Source of the DNA: Brugia malayi
Lineage: Eukaryota; Nematoda; Chromadorea; Rhabditida; Onchocercidae
DNA length: 64,000 nt
Reading direction: 5' to 3'
NCBI RefSeq assembly: GCF_000002995.4
Contig: NW_025062479.1
Span: 3,963,221-4,027,220, forward strand
The notes under the pieces were generated by a model that did not search any database, was not told the DNA's origin, and saw nothing but the letters and a program-made list of their open reading frames with translations. Below are positions 23,785 through 36,332 of the stretch, in pieces. The position numbers and the translations under genes are program-made. How positions within the stretch are numbered: the stretch's first letter is position 1; each line of letters starts with the position of its first letter.

Positions 23785-26700
23785 ATGGGTAATCGAAAAA
23801 GGATATCACCGAGGAATTCTCCACCTCCTCAAGTGACCAAGACAGTCAGGAAGCAAGAGTCAATAGATTTTTCTATAGGCAAAATGCTTGTTACTGTTGG
23901 TGTTGTTGTCACTGTCCTTGCTCTTGGTGCCCAGTATTTATATGTCAACTATTATTACCTCCCAAATCAAATTTCTACGAAGTCTAAGCTTCCCACTGTT
24001 AGCAGAAAATCTAATCCGGTTTGTTTCTCATCAAATTTTCAAAAATTTAGTAAATAGGGTCTTTCTTCATAGTTGAATCGCTTTATTGTTTCTTCACAGT
24101 TAGCAAGGTAAAGCCGGTCATTTTTTGACCACTGTGAGAAAGCAGTGTATTACTATATTTCCAAATGTTTTTAAAGCATGTGTACAAATATTTAGCGCAT
24201 ATGGGGTACTTATCGATCACACTTATATTTTGGATTACGAGCCCGATACGAGACGTCACCACTTTTCGGAATGATGTGGTATCGACAGCCAGTCGAAGGC
24301 CAATTCCCGCAACTGCGGCACTGGTGTGAGCAGGTGATATTTTTGTCTCGTTGATATTAGACATAACCAGGATTAAAACTTTGTTTTCTCAGAAATAGTG
24401 AACTGATTACAGAGCAGTGGAGTAGCAAAATATGCATGGGTCTTAGCGGACGGGCATTCATTTGGATTACAAGCGATTCATGATGAACCGTTGGACATTT
24501 TCACAGATTGGATAAACGATGGACCCGTGTGGACAGCTCGTGTAACCACCATATCAAATGTGGATTCTAATTTTGCTATTTTATTCTATTTTGCTCTACA
24601 GGTATCGTTTCATGGAGAAAAAGAAATGATAAATGATTAACGTGCTAGTTCGAGATGTGTTTTGCTTTCAGTTTTCGCCGTGAAATTTGCACCTAAGGCT
24701 ATTTATGCTGCGTTGGATGCCAGTTTTGGATTATCATTTCTCTTGTATGTGTTTCATTTAGGATGACAGTTCTAAACTGCGAGCGTTTTATCAATATGGT
24801 GAGTTGGATTATTTCACGGGAGAGTCGGATGTGCTTGGGAATTTCACTGTAAACATAAATACAACAGTAAATCTTGCTTCCAGATCTTTTCTTGCCATGA
24901 AAACAAACGACGTGCCGGACGTCAGTACTATGGAGGTTAACATTCAAGTTTTAATATATTTGATATGTGTGATACACATAACGCACAAAATCTTTACACG
25001 TTTTGACTTCGAAAGTATTAACTTATGCTAACTTAAGGTTTGTTGCTGTTCATGTGTTTCTTTTATTAGTTTTAGAAAAAATAACTGGCTTTAGTTACAA
25101 TATGTATTACACATAAGTATTTTAGGATATAATCTTGTCGTCCACCTTAGTTGACCGTTCTCGTGGACAACTACGCCTTCCCAGCGCTTTTGTTTCCAAA
25201 GGCAGTGTACTCGAAAGCGAACCTCGTCTTATTGTATTGCAATTAAATGTTCGATCGAATTCATCTACGGAAATCTCGTTTTCCGTGGGAGAAAAGAAAC
25301 CCATAAGAGGTAGATACTTTTTGCGAGGTTATACATAAATAAGTATTATAAATGTAACTGTTCGAAATTTTTTTTTACCATGAATTGAGAAAATTTTCTG
25401 AGGCATTACATTCTCCTGTTTTTTAGATTCATACCATTATTCTCATTGCAGAAGCATTCCTTGTATCTGGAACCGTTCATAATTATCTTATTTACGTTTC
25501 TTTTTCTTGATTCTTCTCGAACTATTCATTTCATTTACTAACGAATTTGTGAAACTATATATAAAACAGACTTAAAATTGTCACTGCACTTATAGGAGTT
25601 AACTTCAGGCAATGGCTTTTCAAAATTGTTAGAGCAGAGAACAAAGGGATTCAATAGTAAATTTGAAGCTGTATACGGTTTGTCAGCTAAGGTGTAATAT
25701 TATTTCGAAAGTAGATTTATGTGCATTATGGTATAAATATTTTATATTTGATCCAAAGTTTTTTTTAGAAACGTGCTGCCTTTCTTTTGATGTTGGGAAA
25801 ATTTGGCCATAAGACTTTTACGTTATAAGGTAAACCTGATTTCATTATGTGATTGCTGTCTGAAATTTAGGGATATCCGGATTTCTACCAAGAACTTGGA
25901 AAAGTTGCATTGTCAAACATGTTAGGTACAATCGGCTATGCACATGGATCAAATCGTGTACAAAGCAGCTATTCATCAAAGCACTCACTCTACGGTCCTC
26001 ACTCCTTGTTATTTACTTGTCCATCACGTTCTGTATTTCCTCGTGGATTTTTGTGGGACGAAGGATTTCATCAACTGCTTCTAATGAAGTTTGATCCCGA
26101 TTTATCTTTAGAGGTATATCTAATGGTGTTTTATCACATACAGATTTCTTTGTTTCATTGGAAATGATAGATTTTGGAAATTAAATTTCTTAGCTTCTGA
26201 TTAATATGTTTTTTTTTCCATAATGTTGCTATTTCGGCTTGAAACAGTTATGTCTTTTATTACTAATGGAGTTAGCTATGATGAAAGAATGATGTATTTA
26301 TCACAAGGAAAAATGAAAGTTGTAGAATATCTTTGTGACGCTAATTAATGAAGTGGTATGCAGATAATTGCGTCTTGGTTGGATACGATGAATGTTGATG
26401 GTTGGATACCAAGAGAAATGATACTGGGGAAAGAAGCAGAATTGCGTGTACCTGTCGAATTTGTCGTCCAACGCGATAACATTGCAAATCCGCCAATGCT
26501 TTTCTATTTAATTGAAAAATATTTGGATCACAGTTATGTAAGCAACTTCTGTGCAGTTTATGAAATATAATGTTTATTTTACTTACGCTGTAATCAGTTA
26601 TAATGCGACTTAAAAGAGTTTCAAGTTTTAAATAAGTGATTGAAATTAGACTTCTTGAAGCAGGAAGAAGTGTTGAAGAAGTTTTACCCTCGATTAAGGC

Positions 26701-28465
26701 TCTGGCATAAGTGGTTGAATTCCACGCAGTGGGGAAAAAAGAGTGGTACATATCGATGGAGAGGTAGGAATGCAACAACAATTGACGAGTTGAATCCACG
26801 AACACTACCAAGTGGTTTGGACGACTACCCGCGTGCAACACATCCTACTGATGATGTATGTTATTGAAAACTTAGTGATTTATGATTATGTCATTATCAT
26901 GATTAAAGTTAAAGTTTTCGATTATCTCTGTAATTCTAAGACTTGAAGTTCATATTTGTAGGAATATCACGTTGATTTGAGTTGTTGGATGGCGCTTTCA
27001 GCTCGAGTACTTTCAAAGCTTGCCAAACTTGCTGGAGATTCGCAGAACGAAGAGCAGTATTTAGCTGACTATAATTACCTTATGGATTTGAATCGCTTTG
27101 ATAATCTTCACTGGAGTCAAGCAAAACAAAGGTGTTTGGATCATACAAAGGGTTTTGAACTATAATTTGCTGCCTGACTTGTTAAAAAGCTAGAAAATGA
27201 TAATGCAGATGATAATTTTCTTGGATGCAGGATTATCGAATTTCTGATGCTGTGCGAATTGGCTGAATGATTGACAGTATGCACAGAGAAATTCTTTGTT
27301 AAGTGTTACGCTTTCGTAAACGGAGAAGACGTTTTTTTCAATTGGATTTTAAACCATATTTTGAAGATATGACGTTAAAAAAACTTAAAATATCTGTTAA
27401 ATTACTTTACAGATATTGTGATTACGGACTGCATAGCAACAGTGTAAAATTAGAAAAGAAATTTGATAGCGAAAAGCTGAAGCGTGATTCGAGTTACAGT
27501 GTTGCAAGTGTGTCAATGAAACGTGTAGCTAGAGCTTCACCAAAGCTACAACTAGTTGAAGATGCTTTTGGATATGTTTCACTCTTTCCCGTGCTGCTCA
27601 AACTTCTTCCTCATGATTCTGATAAATTGCGAATTATTCTCGAAAATATTAAAACAGAGGTTTTAAATCTTGTGTACTTACCGATTGTATTTCTGTGTGG
27701 TTCTAAACTGCTTTTTAGCTCTATTTTCTAATGTGTGATAAACAATCGTGTGTCGAGAGTGTCGATATCACTGTCAGACAGCTTTCCTATTTATTATATC
27801 CGAAGTGACTGTCTGTGGTTTGAATTACTTCTTTTCGCTTGTGATAATCCTTCTAGAATCTAAAAAATATTTTTAGTTCTTTGGAAATGGTTATCCCTAT
27901 TTTGCATTTACCTAAGTCTAAGTTAATTTCGTTCTCTTTTCTGAATTCCCGATTGAGATCTAATAGTTCAACATGTAAATTTATAGAGGTTATGGTCTGA
28001 TTTCGGTTTGCGATCAATTGCGCCATCTTCACCGTACTATAAAGCTCATAACACGGAACATGATCCCCCTTATTGGCGCGGAAGTATTTGGATTAACATC
28101 AATTACTTGATGCTTGCTGCTCTGAAACATTATTCCTCAGTGGAAGGACCCAATCGTGAACTGGTACCTTTTTTTTTTTTCATTTGTTTTCGTGGTGGTT
28201 TCAGTTATTATTTTAAGTAAAGAATATAATAGTCTGTATCAGGAACGATCGAAGAAGAAAATTAGGATTACACATCTGTTTTGAGGCATTTGGTGTTTAT
28301 TCGGATTTGCGAAACAATTTGGTTACTAATGTTGCACGAGAATTTCGAAGAACAGGGTTTTTGTGGGAAAATTACAACGATGAAACAGGTCAGGGCCAAG
28401 GTGCTCATCCATTCACTGGATGGTCTTCACTTGTGCTTTCAATTATGGCTGAGCAGTACGATTAG
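23785..28465 (+). CDS. MOGS: Mannosyl-oligosaccharide glucosidase (glucosidase I, GH63), complete
   Basis: ER enzyme that removes the outermost alpha-1,2 glucose from Glc3Man9GlcNAc2 on new glycoproteins. Thirteen exons: 23785-24018, 24196-24333, 24413-24601, 24762-24935, 25126-25309, 25609-25691, 25871-26113, 26364-26537, 26664-26855, 26962-27131, 27413-27659, 27987-28163, 28286-28465; 794 residues, usual for the family. It is a type II membrane protein: basic cytoplasmic tail, membrane anchor at about 34-55, lumenal GH63 N-domain ([15 protein letters not shown], then [12 protein letters not shown]), then the catalytic (alpha/alpha)6 barrel. Motifs: [15 protein letters not shown] (390-404; Asp397 is the likely acid), [21 protein letters not shown] (538-546; the E..HVD motif reported as essential in yeast), [14 protein letters not shown] and [10 protein letters not shown] (Glu763 is the likely base). 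Uncertain points: the exon 9 acceptor (a site 14 bases upstream breaks phase) and the exon 13 acceptor, which is ttttgag rather than cag. Residue roles come from the yeast enzyme. Confidence 0.95.
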
Positions 28466-29007
28466 GTTTTTCTTGAGATGTAATGATTGCTTTTACGCGA
28501 TTACTTTAATTTCTTATTTGTGCAATGAAATAAGATCGACAGTTCTAACAGATAATGTAACTATTGGTAGGCCATTTTCAACATATGCCAAGTTTTGCTC
28601 AATGTATCAAAACTCCATAATTATATTGCTCCTACTTATTGTTAATATGTTTATAATATTGTTTTGATTCGAAAATTTATTTTCGATGAAATCAGTTTGA
28701 TGATATTTTCTGATGGATTATCTGTCGTAGAGTAGGATCAAAGTCACTGGATCAATTTCTAGACTGAGATATTCCAAAAAGGCTTTTGTTTGGTAGGAAC
28801 TGAAATCTAAAGCACATTTAATCACGAAGGATTTACATAGTTTGAAATCGTATCAAGCAAAAGTTTTATTTATATAAAAACAAGTTAGACAACAAATATG
28901 GAAACAATATGTGCCACAACCACAACTGTGTTTGAAATAGAGTCTAATTGGAGTAGACTGTAGAGCCGAATAGGTAATACTTTGAAAAAAAGGCGATGAT
29001 TATTGAT
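28466..29007. other. Intergenic region between glucosidase I and the retrotransposon
   Basis: About 540 bp of AT-rich sequence. An open segment continues past the glucosidase stop codon in another frame but resembles nothing. I see no clear AATAAA close to the stop. Confidence 0.5.
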
Positions 29008-29477
29008 TGATATTTATTTTATTGAGATAAAGGTTATCTTTGGTCGAATTTATTGAACAGTATTAGAAAGTTTGAGGAAGAAGTTGTAGGAGAGCAGTGA
29101 ATAACAGATTGTTATCTAGAGAACTTAATCTCGATAAAGGATATAATTCCTTATATAATAAGCACTAACTGAATTAACTCTTAATAAGACGCATGTTTTA
29201 CAATGGAGATCAGCTAAACAAGGTGCTATTAACCTTATCAATAATCAGACCTGAATGATGAGGTGACAAGCCGTAAAACGAAAGCCTGTTAACTTTGTCA
29301 AATTCCAATAAAATTTACAGTGAGTGAGGAGTCGACAAACAACAAAAGAGGCCAACTAAATATACAACTGATAATTGTAAACAATTTGTTCTTTGTTAAC
29401 AAACTTTATATAAGGTTGGAATAATTGTCTAAGGAATGTTCAAATAAGATAACCTTTAGTTCTATGGATTTAATACA
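29008..29477 (-). repeat. 3' LTR of the BEL/Pao element
   Basis: About 470 bp. It shares blocks with the right LTR, for example agattgttatctaga, ggatataattccttata, gttctttgttaacaaac and tctatggatttaata. It carries about 35 bp more than the other copy through several small indels. Confidence 0.8.
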
Positions 29478-29895
29478 CTTTTATTTCTTTTTCCGACATT
29501 CCTGACTGAAAGACGGAAACTTTCAAGAAGAAGAATTGATTGCATTGGTCTGAGTTCGTCGTTTTGTACCAGTTCTAATTCTAGTAGAGAGACAAGTTCT
29601 TGTTCATCGACTCCTCGGATTGTCATACTTCGTTGGTTGCGTTGTTGAATTTTCTTCATCGTGGACTATCATCAAGAGGTACAGTTTCATATCCATTGGT
29701 CACTTGAGGACACTTCTCTATCTCTTTAATCTCATACACCGCGAGAAACTTGAGTAATATAATTTCCTCCTTATGAGGTATTCTTGCTATTACATTTCTT
29801 AGAGATCTCTTTTAGGTCACTCTCGAAGACTGGTTAAATACTCATTTCTCCATATATCTCTATGTATCCAAGATCTTGAGGGTGTGTGACCAATA

Positions 29896-30480
29896 TTAAT
29901 AAGTTTTTCTTTGGTACTTAGTAGGGAGAAAATTCTTCTTGATCATAGTGGTTAGTAATTGGGTCGAGCGTATGATTATGCAATCTTCAAAGTTTACGTA
30001 AGTCAGTGGCCGAGTGTTTAACATACCTTTTATTTCTACTATTAGTTTTGTTAATTCCCTTTTCCATAATGACTTCCTTCCAATGTCTCTTTTCATTGCT
30101 CTTTTCAGTTATTTCTCTTATAATCTCTTCTACTCCATGGAGCTCTTAGCATGATGTTCTTCTAGATCATTCTTTATTTGTCAGGAAATTTGTTTATTGT
30201 GTATTTCATTTCGTAATGATGGGCGATGAATCTTCTTTATATATGTAGAGAACTTTTGACAGATGAACTTTCTACCGGTTCTAAATGCGCTTCTCTTGTT
30301 GTGAAATTTATGAAGAGAGCTATCCTTCTTTTAGCTATGCTGATATGAGTTTTGATAAAAAGAGGAACCATACGACCCAGTCCAACGTGTGTAAATGTTT
30401 GAGAGTGCATGACTCGAATTTCTGGAAGGTTAGGCTGACCGGGTTTGTTTCGCTTAATTTCTGTTCTACCTTTTGATATC
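29896..30480 (-). pseudogene. Integrase remnant of the BEL/Pao element
   Basis: Minus-strand reading of about 30470-30250 gives an integrase-core-like stretch including KTHISIAKRRIALFI and TTREAHLEPVESSSVK. The segment 30096-29896 gives the downstream part with KGMLNTRPLTYVNFED, the N(S/T)RPLTY signature typical of BEL/Pao integrases. Stops separate the pieces, so no functional enzyme is encoded. The D,D,E triad cannot be followed through the broken frames. Confidence 0.75.
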
Positions 30481-31529
30481 CAGAATTTTGTCCTTAATTT
30501 TGAAAGTGTATGGACAATTTCAGCGTAACGTAAAACCTTGTGCTGCTATTGTATGAAAAGTACAGTTATGGGAATTATGTTACAAAAAGTAAATTGGATA
30601 TAAACTGTCCTCATTCAATTCGGAATTTCCAATCGACTTTTGGATTTCCAATAGCAGTTTTCTTTATCGTAATATGGATTCCATTTATTAATTTGCAATC
30701 ATCTGTTGCAAGTTGACCGTTTATCGTTGGTAAGATTGTAGCTATGGTATTTGTCTTCTTGCTGTAATTTTATGAATTTAAGAGTTCATCATGCAATAGT
30801 CTTTAGTAATTTTAACACTGACTAAAACGATTTGCATCTGTAAATTTAAAACTTTTTCTTATAATTTTTTTTGTTGCTTTTACGATAGGGATTTCACTTT
30901 CTTCATTTGCTATGGCTATTATGGCTAGTTGATTTCCCCCTTTTCCAGCAACGGTCGTCCTTTCCACTATATTTCATAGTTCGGGAACGGTCCTGGATTC
31001 AGTGTAGTAGACATTTACTTCCAGTCTGACCATAAAGTTACTGGTGCATTTTCGAGACCTAACTGATTTATTACAAAATGGACAATAAGTATTGCTAATA
31101 ACTCCATTCAAAGTATACTGATGCCTTTAATTGGTACGATTCAGTATTAAATAAATTAAATATCAAGGACTACGCGTGTATACAGCCGCAGAATAGGCCA
31201 CAGTTGATGTATCGGTGATGACATGGAGTTGCGCTTGCTCTGAGCAATATGTCACTTTTATGTTTATGTTTGTTGATTATTTGTTTATCGGAGATTCCCA
31301 CGTTTCTTTGTCTTCTTCACTTATAGATTGATCCCAAGCATTATTTTTTCATGAAATTTGAAGAAAAAATTTGGATTACGTGATAATCAGAATGAGGAAT
31401 CTCATTGGGTCGGATTGAGGTGCTCTAAAATGTAAAATTGTTCTTTTTGTTAGATCCCTTTCATTCCAGGGTTTTAAGATGACTTGGATGACATCCTTTT
31501 TGGAATTCCTATCAACACCAAGAATTTTC

Positions 31530-31969
31530 TTAAATAATTTTGCTCATTATCACTTGAAAGAAATTCCCTTCTTTATAATTTTTGAGTGCTTCTTGGATTT
31601 CTTTAGTTAGTAATAACATTGTCAACACAGAGATTTTTTCAGATTTCCGAGATAATTTCGCTTCCTTGAGTTCATAGATAATAGTTGAAAGTTGGATGAT
31701 GATATCCCTTAACCAGAGGAATCGAATGTAATTTCGCTCTGATAGAAATAATTCCAGTTGCATTCCATCATTTTGAATCGAAACAATGCACCTGCTAAAT
31801 CATTGAATGTAATTGGACCGTGGTATAGAACAGAAAATCGTTCAAACTTACCATTCTTTTGAGGTCGGCAAAAGCATCGTAAATGATTCTTAATTTTATT
31901 GTTGATTTGCCGATTCGGTATTAATACCTCATGATGGGGCAAATAGTATATAACGCCAACCTGGATCAT
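31530..31969 (-). pseudogene. Reverse transcriptase remnant of the BEL/Pao element
   Basis: The minus-strand segment 31969-31709 contains YYLPHHEVLIPNRQ and LYHGPITFNDLAGALFRFKM, characteristic of the start of the BEL/Pao reverse transcriptase. The overlapping frame 31763-31530 continues with SERNYIRFLWLRDI. Near the expected catalytic YVDD site, in a shifted frame, only CVDN can be read. The frame changes show that the polymerase is dead. Confidence 0.8.
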
Positions 31970-32548
31970 TTGCGATTGTCTAAGGTTACTTCTTCAATGA
32001 TATTGGATTTTATTTATTCTTCAACTATATTATTGTATCGATTAAGTAGCAGTTTATCGGTTTGAAGTTGTTAATGTCTTCAATCTCTCAAGGTAAAAAC
32101 CATAATTATCATTTAGGATAACATTTGAATCTTTCCTAAGTCAAGATGCTTGATATTTTCCATTTTGTTTAGTAATAGTTTCTTTGAAATGTTCAGCGTC
32201 TGTTCGTCATTATGAGTATTGGGTTGTTCCTGAATGTCTATGAGTTCTAATTTCCAGAAATGGTTTGGTTCTGAACAGACGTGATATCAAATTTGATTTG
32301 GTCTTTGTCATAATTAGATGTATCCATTTCCAATTATTATAAAACCAACCTTTGTGGGGATTGCATAGAATCCTGATACCATATTGTAGCTTTGGTTTGG
32401 CGATATGAAATTAAAAAACTAGTCAGCCCAATAAATATATCGAACCTTTTCCAATATCCTCTTTCCTCATCTAGCAATTCTTGAGATATCATACGTGGCA
32501 AATCATGGTGGCTCTATTTAACTACTTGTAGTTTTTCTATTAGGCGAT

Positions 32549-32975
32549 CTAACCGTAAGCATTAATAGGTATACTTTTAGATTCCAAAGTTCTTACTCCT
32601 TTTTCCACTTTTGTAATCTGACATGATTTTGGAGTTTTGTTACTAAATGAGAAGAATTTCAAATCAAGATTTCCTTTACTGGAACCTATTAATTGCGTAA
32701 ATTTCTTGGACAACGTCGTACTATGAGAAACTTTACGGTGGAAACAAGGAAGTTTCCCTTTTTTGCAATCACTTGTTGCAATTCTTTCGAAAACATTTGA
32801 AACATGTGACAATTCCCCTCAAACGTTCCATACGGAGCTTAAGCCTGGGATAAATGTTACATTCATTATTCCAATGGTCCTTGTTGCTGCTAGTTTTTCC
32901 CCTCAGATGAATTTCCTTTAATTCTAGGACTTCAATTTGGATGATTTGGTTGGAAAAAAATGTCATCCTTAACAT
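32549..32975 (-). pseudogene. Gag zinc-knuckle remnant of the BEL/Pao element
   Basis: Two overlapping minus-strand frames (32975-32769 and 32812-32549) hold closely spaced C and H residues (HWNNEC, CFKCFRKNC, KLPCFHRKVSHS) in the pattern of the nucleocapsid zinc knuckles of BEL/Pao gag. At least one frameshift separates the two halves. Confidence 0.65.
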
Positions 32976-33854
32976 TATGTTTAATTAGTTTCTTTTATGG
33001 ATCGATCATCTTGTTGATTCTGACTTTACTTGGTACATCTTGTCCAATATCCAAACCGGTAGTTTATTTTCAATTGCAATTTCGATACTTTGATCCTTTA
33101 ACTTCTCAGCAATGGCTTCCAATTATCGAAATAATCTTTCTATTGCTTCAGTAATTGCTTTCCAGTCACGATCATTTCTTCTGATGGAATGTATTTCATT
33201 GTAAATTGATTCTTTATAATGAAAGTTTTATCATACTTCTTTGCAAATATGACTTCGTAGTAATACTTTAAGAAAAAACATCAGATAGTTTAGTTTCTGA
33301 ATATTTGGAAATGTTTTGATCATGAACTGCTGCACTGAATCAATCACCACTAAATGCTATTAGTATAGGTTTACTGTTGCGTTATTGGTGGAGACCACTT
33401 TTCCATTTGAGGTTGACTATCCGATATCTTCTTTACTTGATCCTTGGTATTATTTACTACTTCACAATCCTTCCTATACATTTGCAAAGTAATGATAACT
33501 TCTCTTGTATTAGTTATTAAATTCTTTTGCATTAGTTGACAATAGTTTAATTTCTGAATGTCTGGGATGTTACATTAGCTATTAAATTTAAGTTAATTAA
33601 AATTTAACTATAACAATCAAGACGTCAAATAATTTTTTTGATGACTCGCAATTTGATTTTGCATTACTTTAAGTTCTCGTGGAAGCGTTCGATCCAGTGA
33701 AGCTACATTGAGTTCGTTTACTTACTCAGAAGTTTTCGGGTCTTTTTAGTATTTCGGTTTCTTTCATCAAAACCAAACAACTGTCATCGTCTGATTCAGG
33801 TAGATTGTAGCTTCGAATAATTATTATTTTGCAGAGAAGACGACATTTGAAAAA

Positions 33855-34289
33855 TGTTTATTTCAATGAGATAAAAAATACCATTGACCATAGTTATAGA
33901 ACAATATTAGGAGAGCAGTGAATGACAGATTGTTATCTAGAAAACTTAACCTCAATAAAAGGATATAATTCCTTATACAGTGAGCATTAACTGATAACAA
34001 GACGCATGATTTGAAATATCGCAGAGGAGGTCAGCTAAACGATGCCAAATTCGAGTATAATTTACAGTTAGTAAGGAACCGACAAACAAAAGAGGTCAAC
34101 TAAATGAGGAGCTGATCCAGCACGTGTTCTTTGTTAACAAACAATGCAAGTTAAGTAACAATGTAAATAAACTCAGCTATATGGATGATGAATATTGGAT
34201 AAATGATTTCTTACGTGACACTGAGACCTGAGACATTTGTCCAAGGAATGTTCAGACAAGACAGTCTTTAATTCTATGGATTTAATATA
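33855..34289 (-). repeat. 5' LTR of the BEL/Pao element
   Basis: About 435 bp, the partner of 29008-29477. Its left boundary on the plus strand is TG followed by tttatttcaatgagata, against tgatatttattttattgaga in the other copy. A primer-binding site next to it was not recognised. Confidence 0.8.
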
Positions 34290-35418
34290 ATTTTATTTAT
34301 AAATATTATAATTGGTTTTTCCACCATCCACAGATTCACATTCAAAATCTACAACCGTTAACTTGCTTTTTATGAGGTAGATCCACAACCATTGTGTCTT
34401 TTGGACTTGTTTCTGATTCTGTTTGATTCTATACAAGTCTTCTTATTAAACTAAATTTTTTTTTTTTATATAGTAATTTTCTATATTTACGTGCTTGTAA
34501 ATTTTATATTCCATGCTAATATTGTGTTGTACAGAGTTGCATAATAGGCTGGAATAAGAAAAAAAGGAAGAACTATGATTTGCTAAGAATTTTTATCAAA
34601 CAATTTTAGGAAGGAAAAGAAATTTTTATTTTCTATTTTCTCAGTCCACTGCTTTTTTAAATGTTAATGTTTGTATCTTTTATACAGTTTTTCGAGTCAT
34701 GAAGAGCCCATTACGTTTGAATGACACATTTCTCCTCACAGTATTCTACTCACATCAAACAATGCTGTAAAAATTGAGCGAATTAGGAAAAGTTTTTGCT
34801 TAATCCATCATGTTTAATTAGCCTCTCGCCAAATCACTATCACTTTTTCAGTTAGCTCGAGGAGTTTGAAGGGGAGATGTTTTCACATACAGTAGGACGC
34901 AGAAAATGGCTTTAAACAGTTCGAGTCCCGGAACAAGATCTTTAATTGAGATGTCGTCAACGAAAATACATTGATTATCGTGATCGTGATTAATAATATG
35001 CCTGATTTTCTTCCTCATTATCCCTAAGCAAGATAATATACGACATTTTAAAGCCAGTATTGAGTGAATGGATGGCATATACTGGAAATCCACGATATCA
35101 CATTTTAGACAACATTGCGCTAGTATTTGGTAGATTAAAATTGATTCTCAAACTATTCGTCGAACTATTAAACTCAATCACTGTAGGAAAATGCCCAAAG
35201 ACATCTGAAAAAGCAATGAAGTTCAAGATTATTCTTTTTAGGGTTATCTTGAAGTTAAGTAAATTTACTAACAGCTCATTTCAGAATGCGAGTACAATCC
35301 AATGATTATTTTATCCCAACCTTTATCGTGACCAAATAAAATGTCAAAGGAAAAAGAAAAGTAGGATTATTATAGTTATATTCGAACATAACAGAAGTGG
35401 CTTGTAAAAAGAGATGAA

Positions 35419-36251
35419 TTTTGTTCTCTTTTCATTTGTTACAATAAGAAATGCTCCACAGTTGTTCTTCTGAGGGAATATTTATCGATGATGACTGCAC
35501 CATAACAAGATTATCTTAAGCAAAATCGAAGCAAGTGACGAATTTCACTAACTCTGGATGGCCAGATGACAGTCTTTCGTAATCAACAAGTTCTATCAAC
35601 GTTTTCTTTCCAATGGCCTTCGCACAACAAGATAATATGTAGGAAAAACAACTATCAAAACTAATTTCTGACTCATTCTGAAAACGATATACATCGACTG
35701 GAAATGACGGAGTGCGCCGATGACGGTATATAAAACGATGCAATGTTTTACGAACTAGTCGTGTGCAATCATACAACAATATTTGATAAACGAAGCATTA
35801 ATGGATTATTCCGCATGATGCAAAAGCTGTAGAGAGAGATAAAAATCTTTATCGCTATTATTTTATGTTAATTTCCTTCTCTTTGTTGAAATTGTTTTAA
35901 AAAAAAAAAAAAAAAAAAGAAAAATTCTGCATCAAAAAATGTTTGTTCCTTCGTTTTGATAAGTATGTCCGTTGATATGTTTCTCAGTGGTACATCGGTC
36001 ACTCTTCTAGAGAATGATTTTTCTGCTTCGTTTTCTTTTTTCATTCATTGAAATTCGTTCTTGTGATAACGTTGATAGAACTTGTTGATTACGAAAGACT
36101 GTCATCTGGCCAGCCAGAGTTGATGGAATTCGTCACTTGCTTCGATTTTGCTTAAGATAATTATGTTATTGTGCAGTCATCATCGATAAATATTCCCTCA
36201 GAAGAACAACTGTGGAGTATTTCTTATCGTGACAAATAAAAAGAGAACAAA
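35419..36251. repeat. Inverted duplication, ~185-bp arms, 464-bp spacer
   Basis: The left arm 35419-35603 is the reverse complement of the right arm 36068-36251 with roughly 93% identity by eye. Both arms contain gaacttgttgattacgaaag and acttgcttcgattttgctta. Each encodes, outward in opposite directions, the same short C-terminal peptide (LIELVDYERLSSG..., ending FVTCFDFA and a stop). The right arm ends 82 bp before the ATG of the lipase maturation factor gene. Confidence 0.88.
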
Positions 36252-36304
36252 TACGTCATATCATTGTACCGTCTGAGCCTTTTATTTATTTTCATTTTCC
36301 CATT

Positions 36305-36332
36305 ATTTTAGGTATAAGTTCAAAATCCGAAA
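36305..36332 (+). promoter_or_regulatory. Possible trans-splice acceptor of the lipase maturation factor gene
   Basis: cattattttag ends 22 bases before the ATG at 36333, a T-rich AG site consistent with spliced-leader addition. This is a position and consensus argument only. Confidence 0.35.

Larger units (their letters stand above)
29008..34289 (-). mobile_element. Degenerate BEL/Pao LTR retrotransposon
   Basis: A 5.3 kb element in minus orientation. Two related direct repeats lie at its ends (29008-29477 and 33855-34289). Read on the minus strand they begin TGTATTAAATCC (the right copy has TAT in place of TGT) and end ACA or TCA. A purine run, ggaaaaagaaataaaag, abuts the 3' LTR at 29478-29494, as expected for a polypurine tract. 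Between the LTRs, in the expected minus-strand order, are traces of gag with zinc knuckles, reverse transcriptase and integrase, all interrupted by stops and frameshifts. The order and the sequence signatures are those of BEL/Pao elements. At 5.3 kb it is shorter than typical intact elements, so internal deletions are likely. No clear target-site duplication is visible. The LTRs differ at many positions, so the insertion is old and cannot move by itself. Confidence 0.85.
34290..36332. other. Intergenic region with unidentified open segments
   Basis: 2 kb between the retrotransposon and the lipase maturation factor gene. Open segments lie at 34848-35093 (minus), 35060-35305 (plus, starting MSEWMAYTGNPRYHILDN) and 35516-35779 (minus, ending in LVKFVTCFDFA). 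I do not recognise them, and no splice chain links them convincingly. They may be remnants of a broken gene. A 21-base A-run lies near 35898. The inverted duplication is listed separately. Confidence 0.5.

Noticed and set aside
24083..24364. 93-codon minus-strand frame
   Set aside because: Antisense to glucosidase I exon 2, which encodes [15 protein letters not shown] on the plus strand.
26341..26841. 166-codon minus-strand frame
   Set aside because: Antisense shadow of glucosidase I exons 8 and 9; the plus-strand exons are clearly homologous to GH63.
34920..34945. tRNA B-box-like sequence (agttcgagtcc), and a similar one near 53293
   Set aside because: Flanking bases do not pair into a T-stem and no acceptor stem or A-box lies at the right distance, so no tRNA is called.
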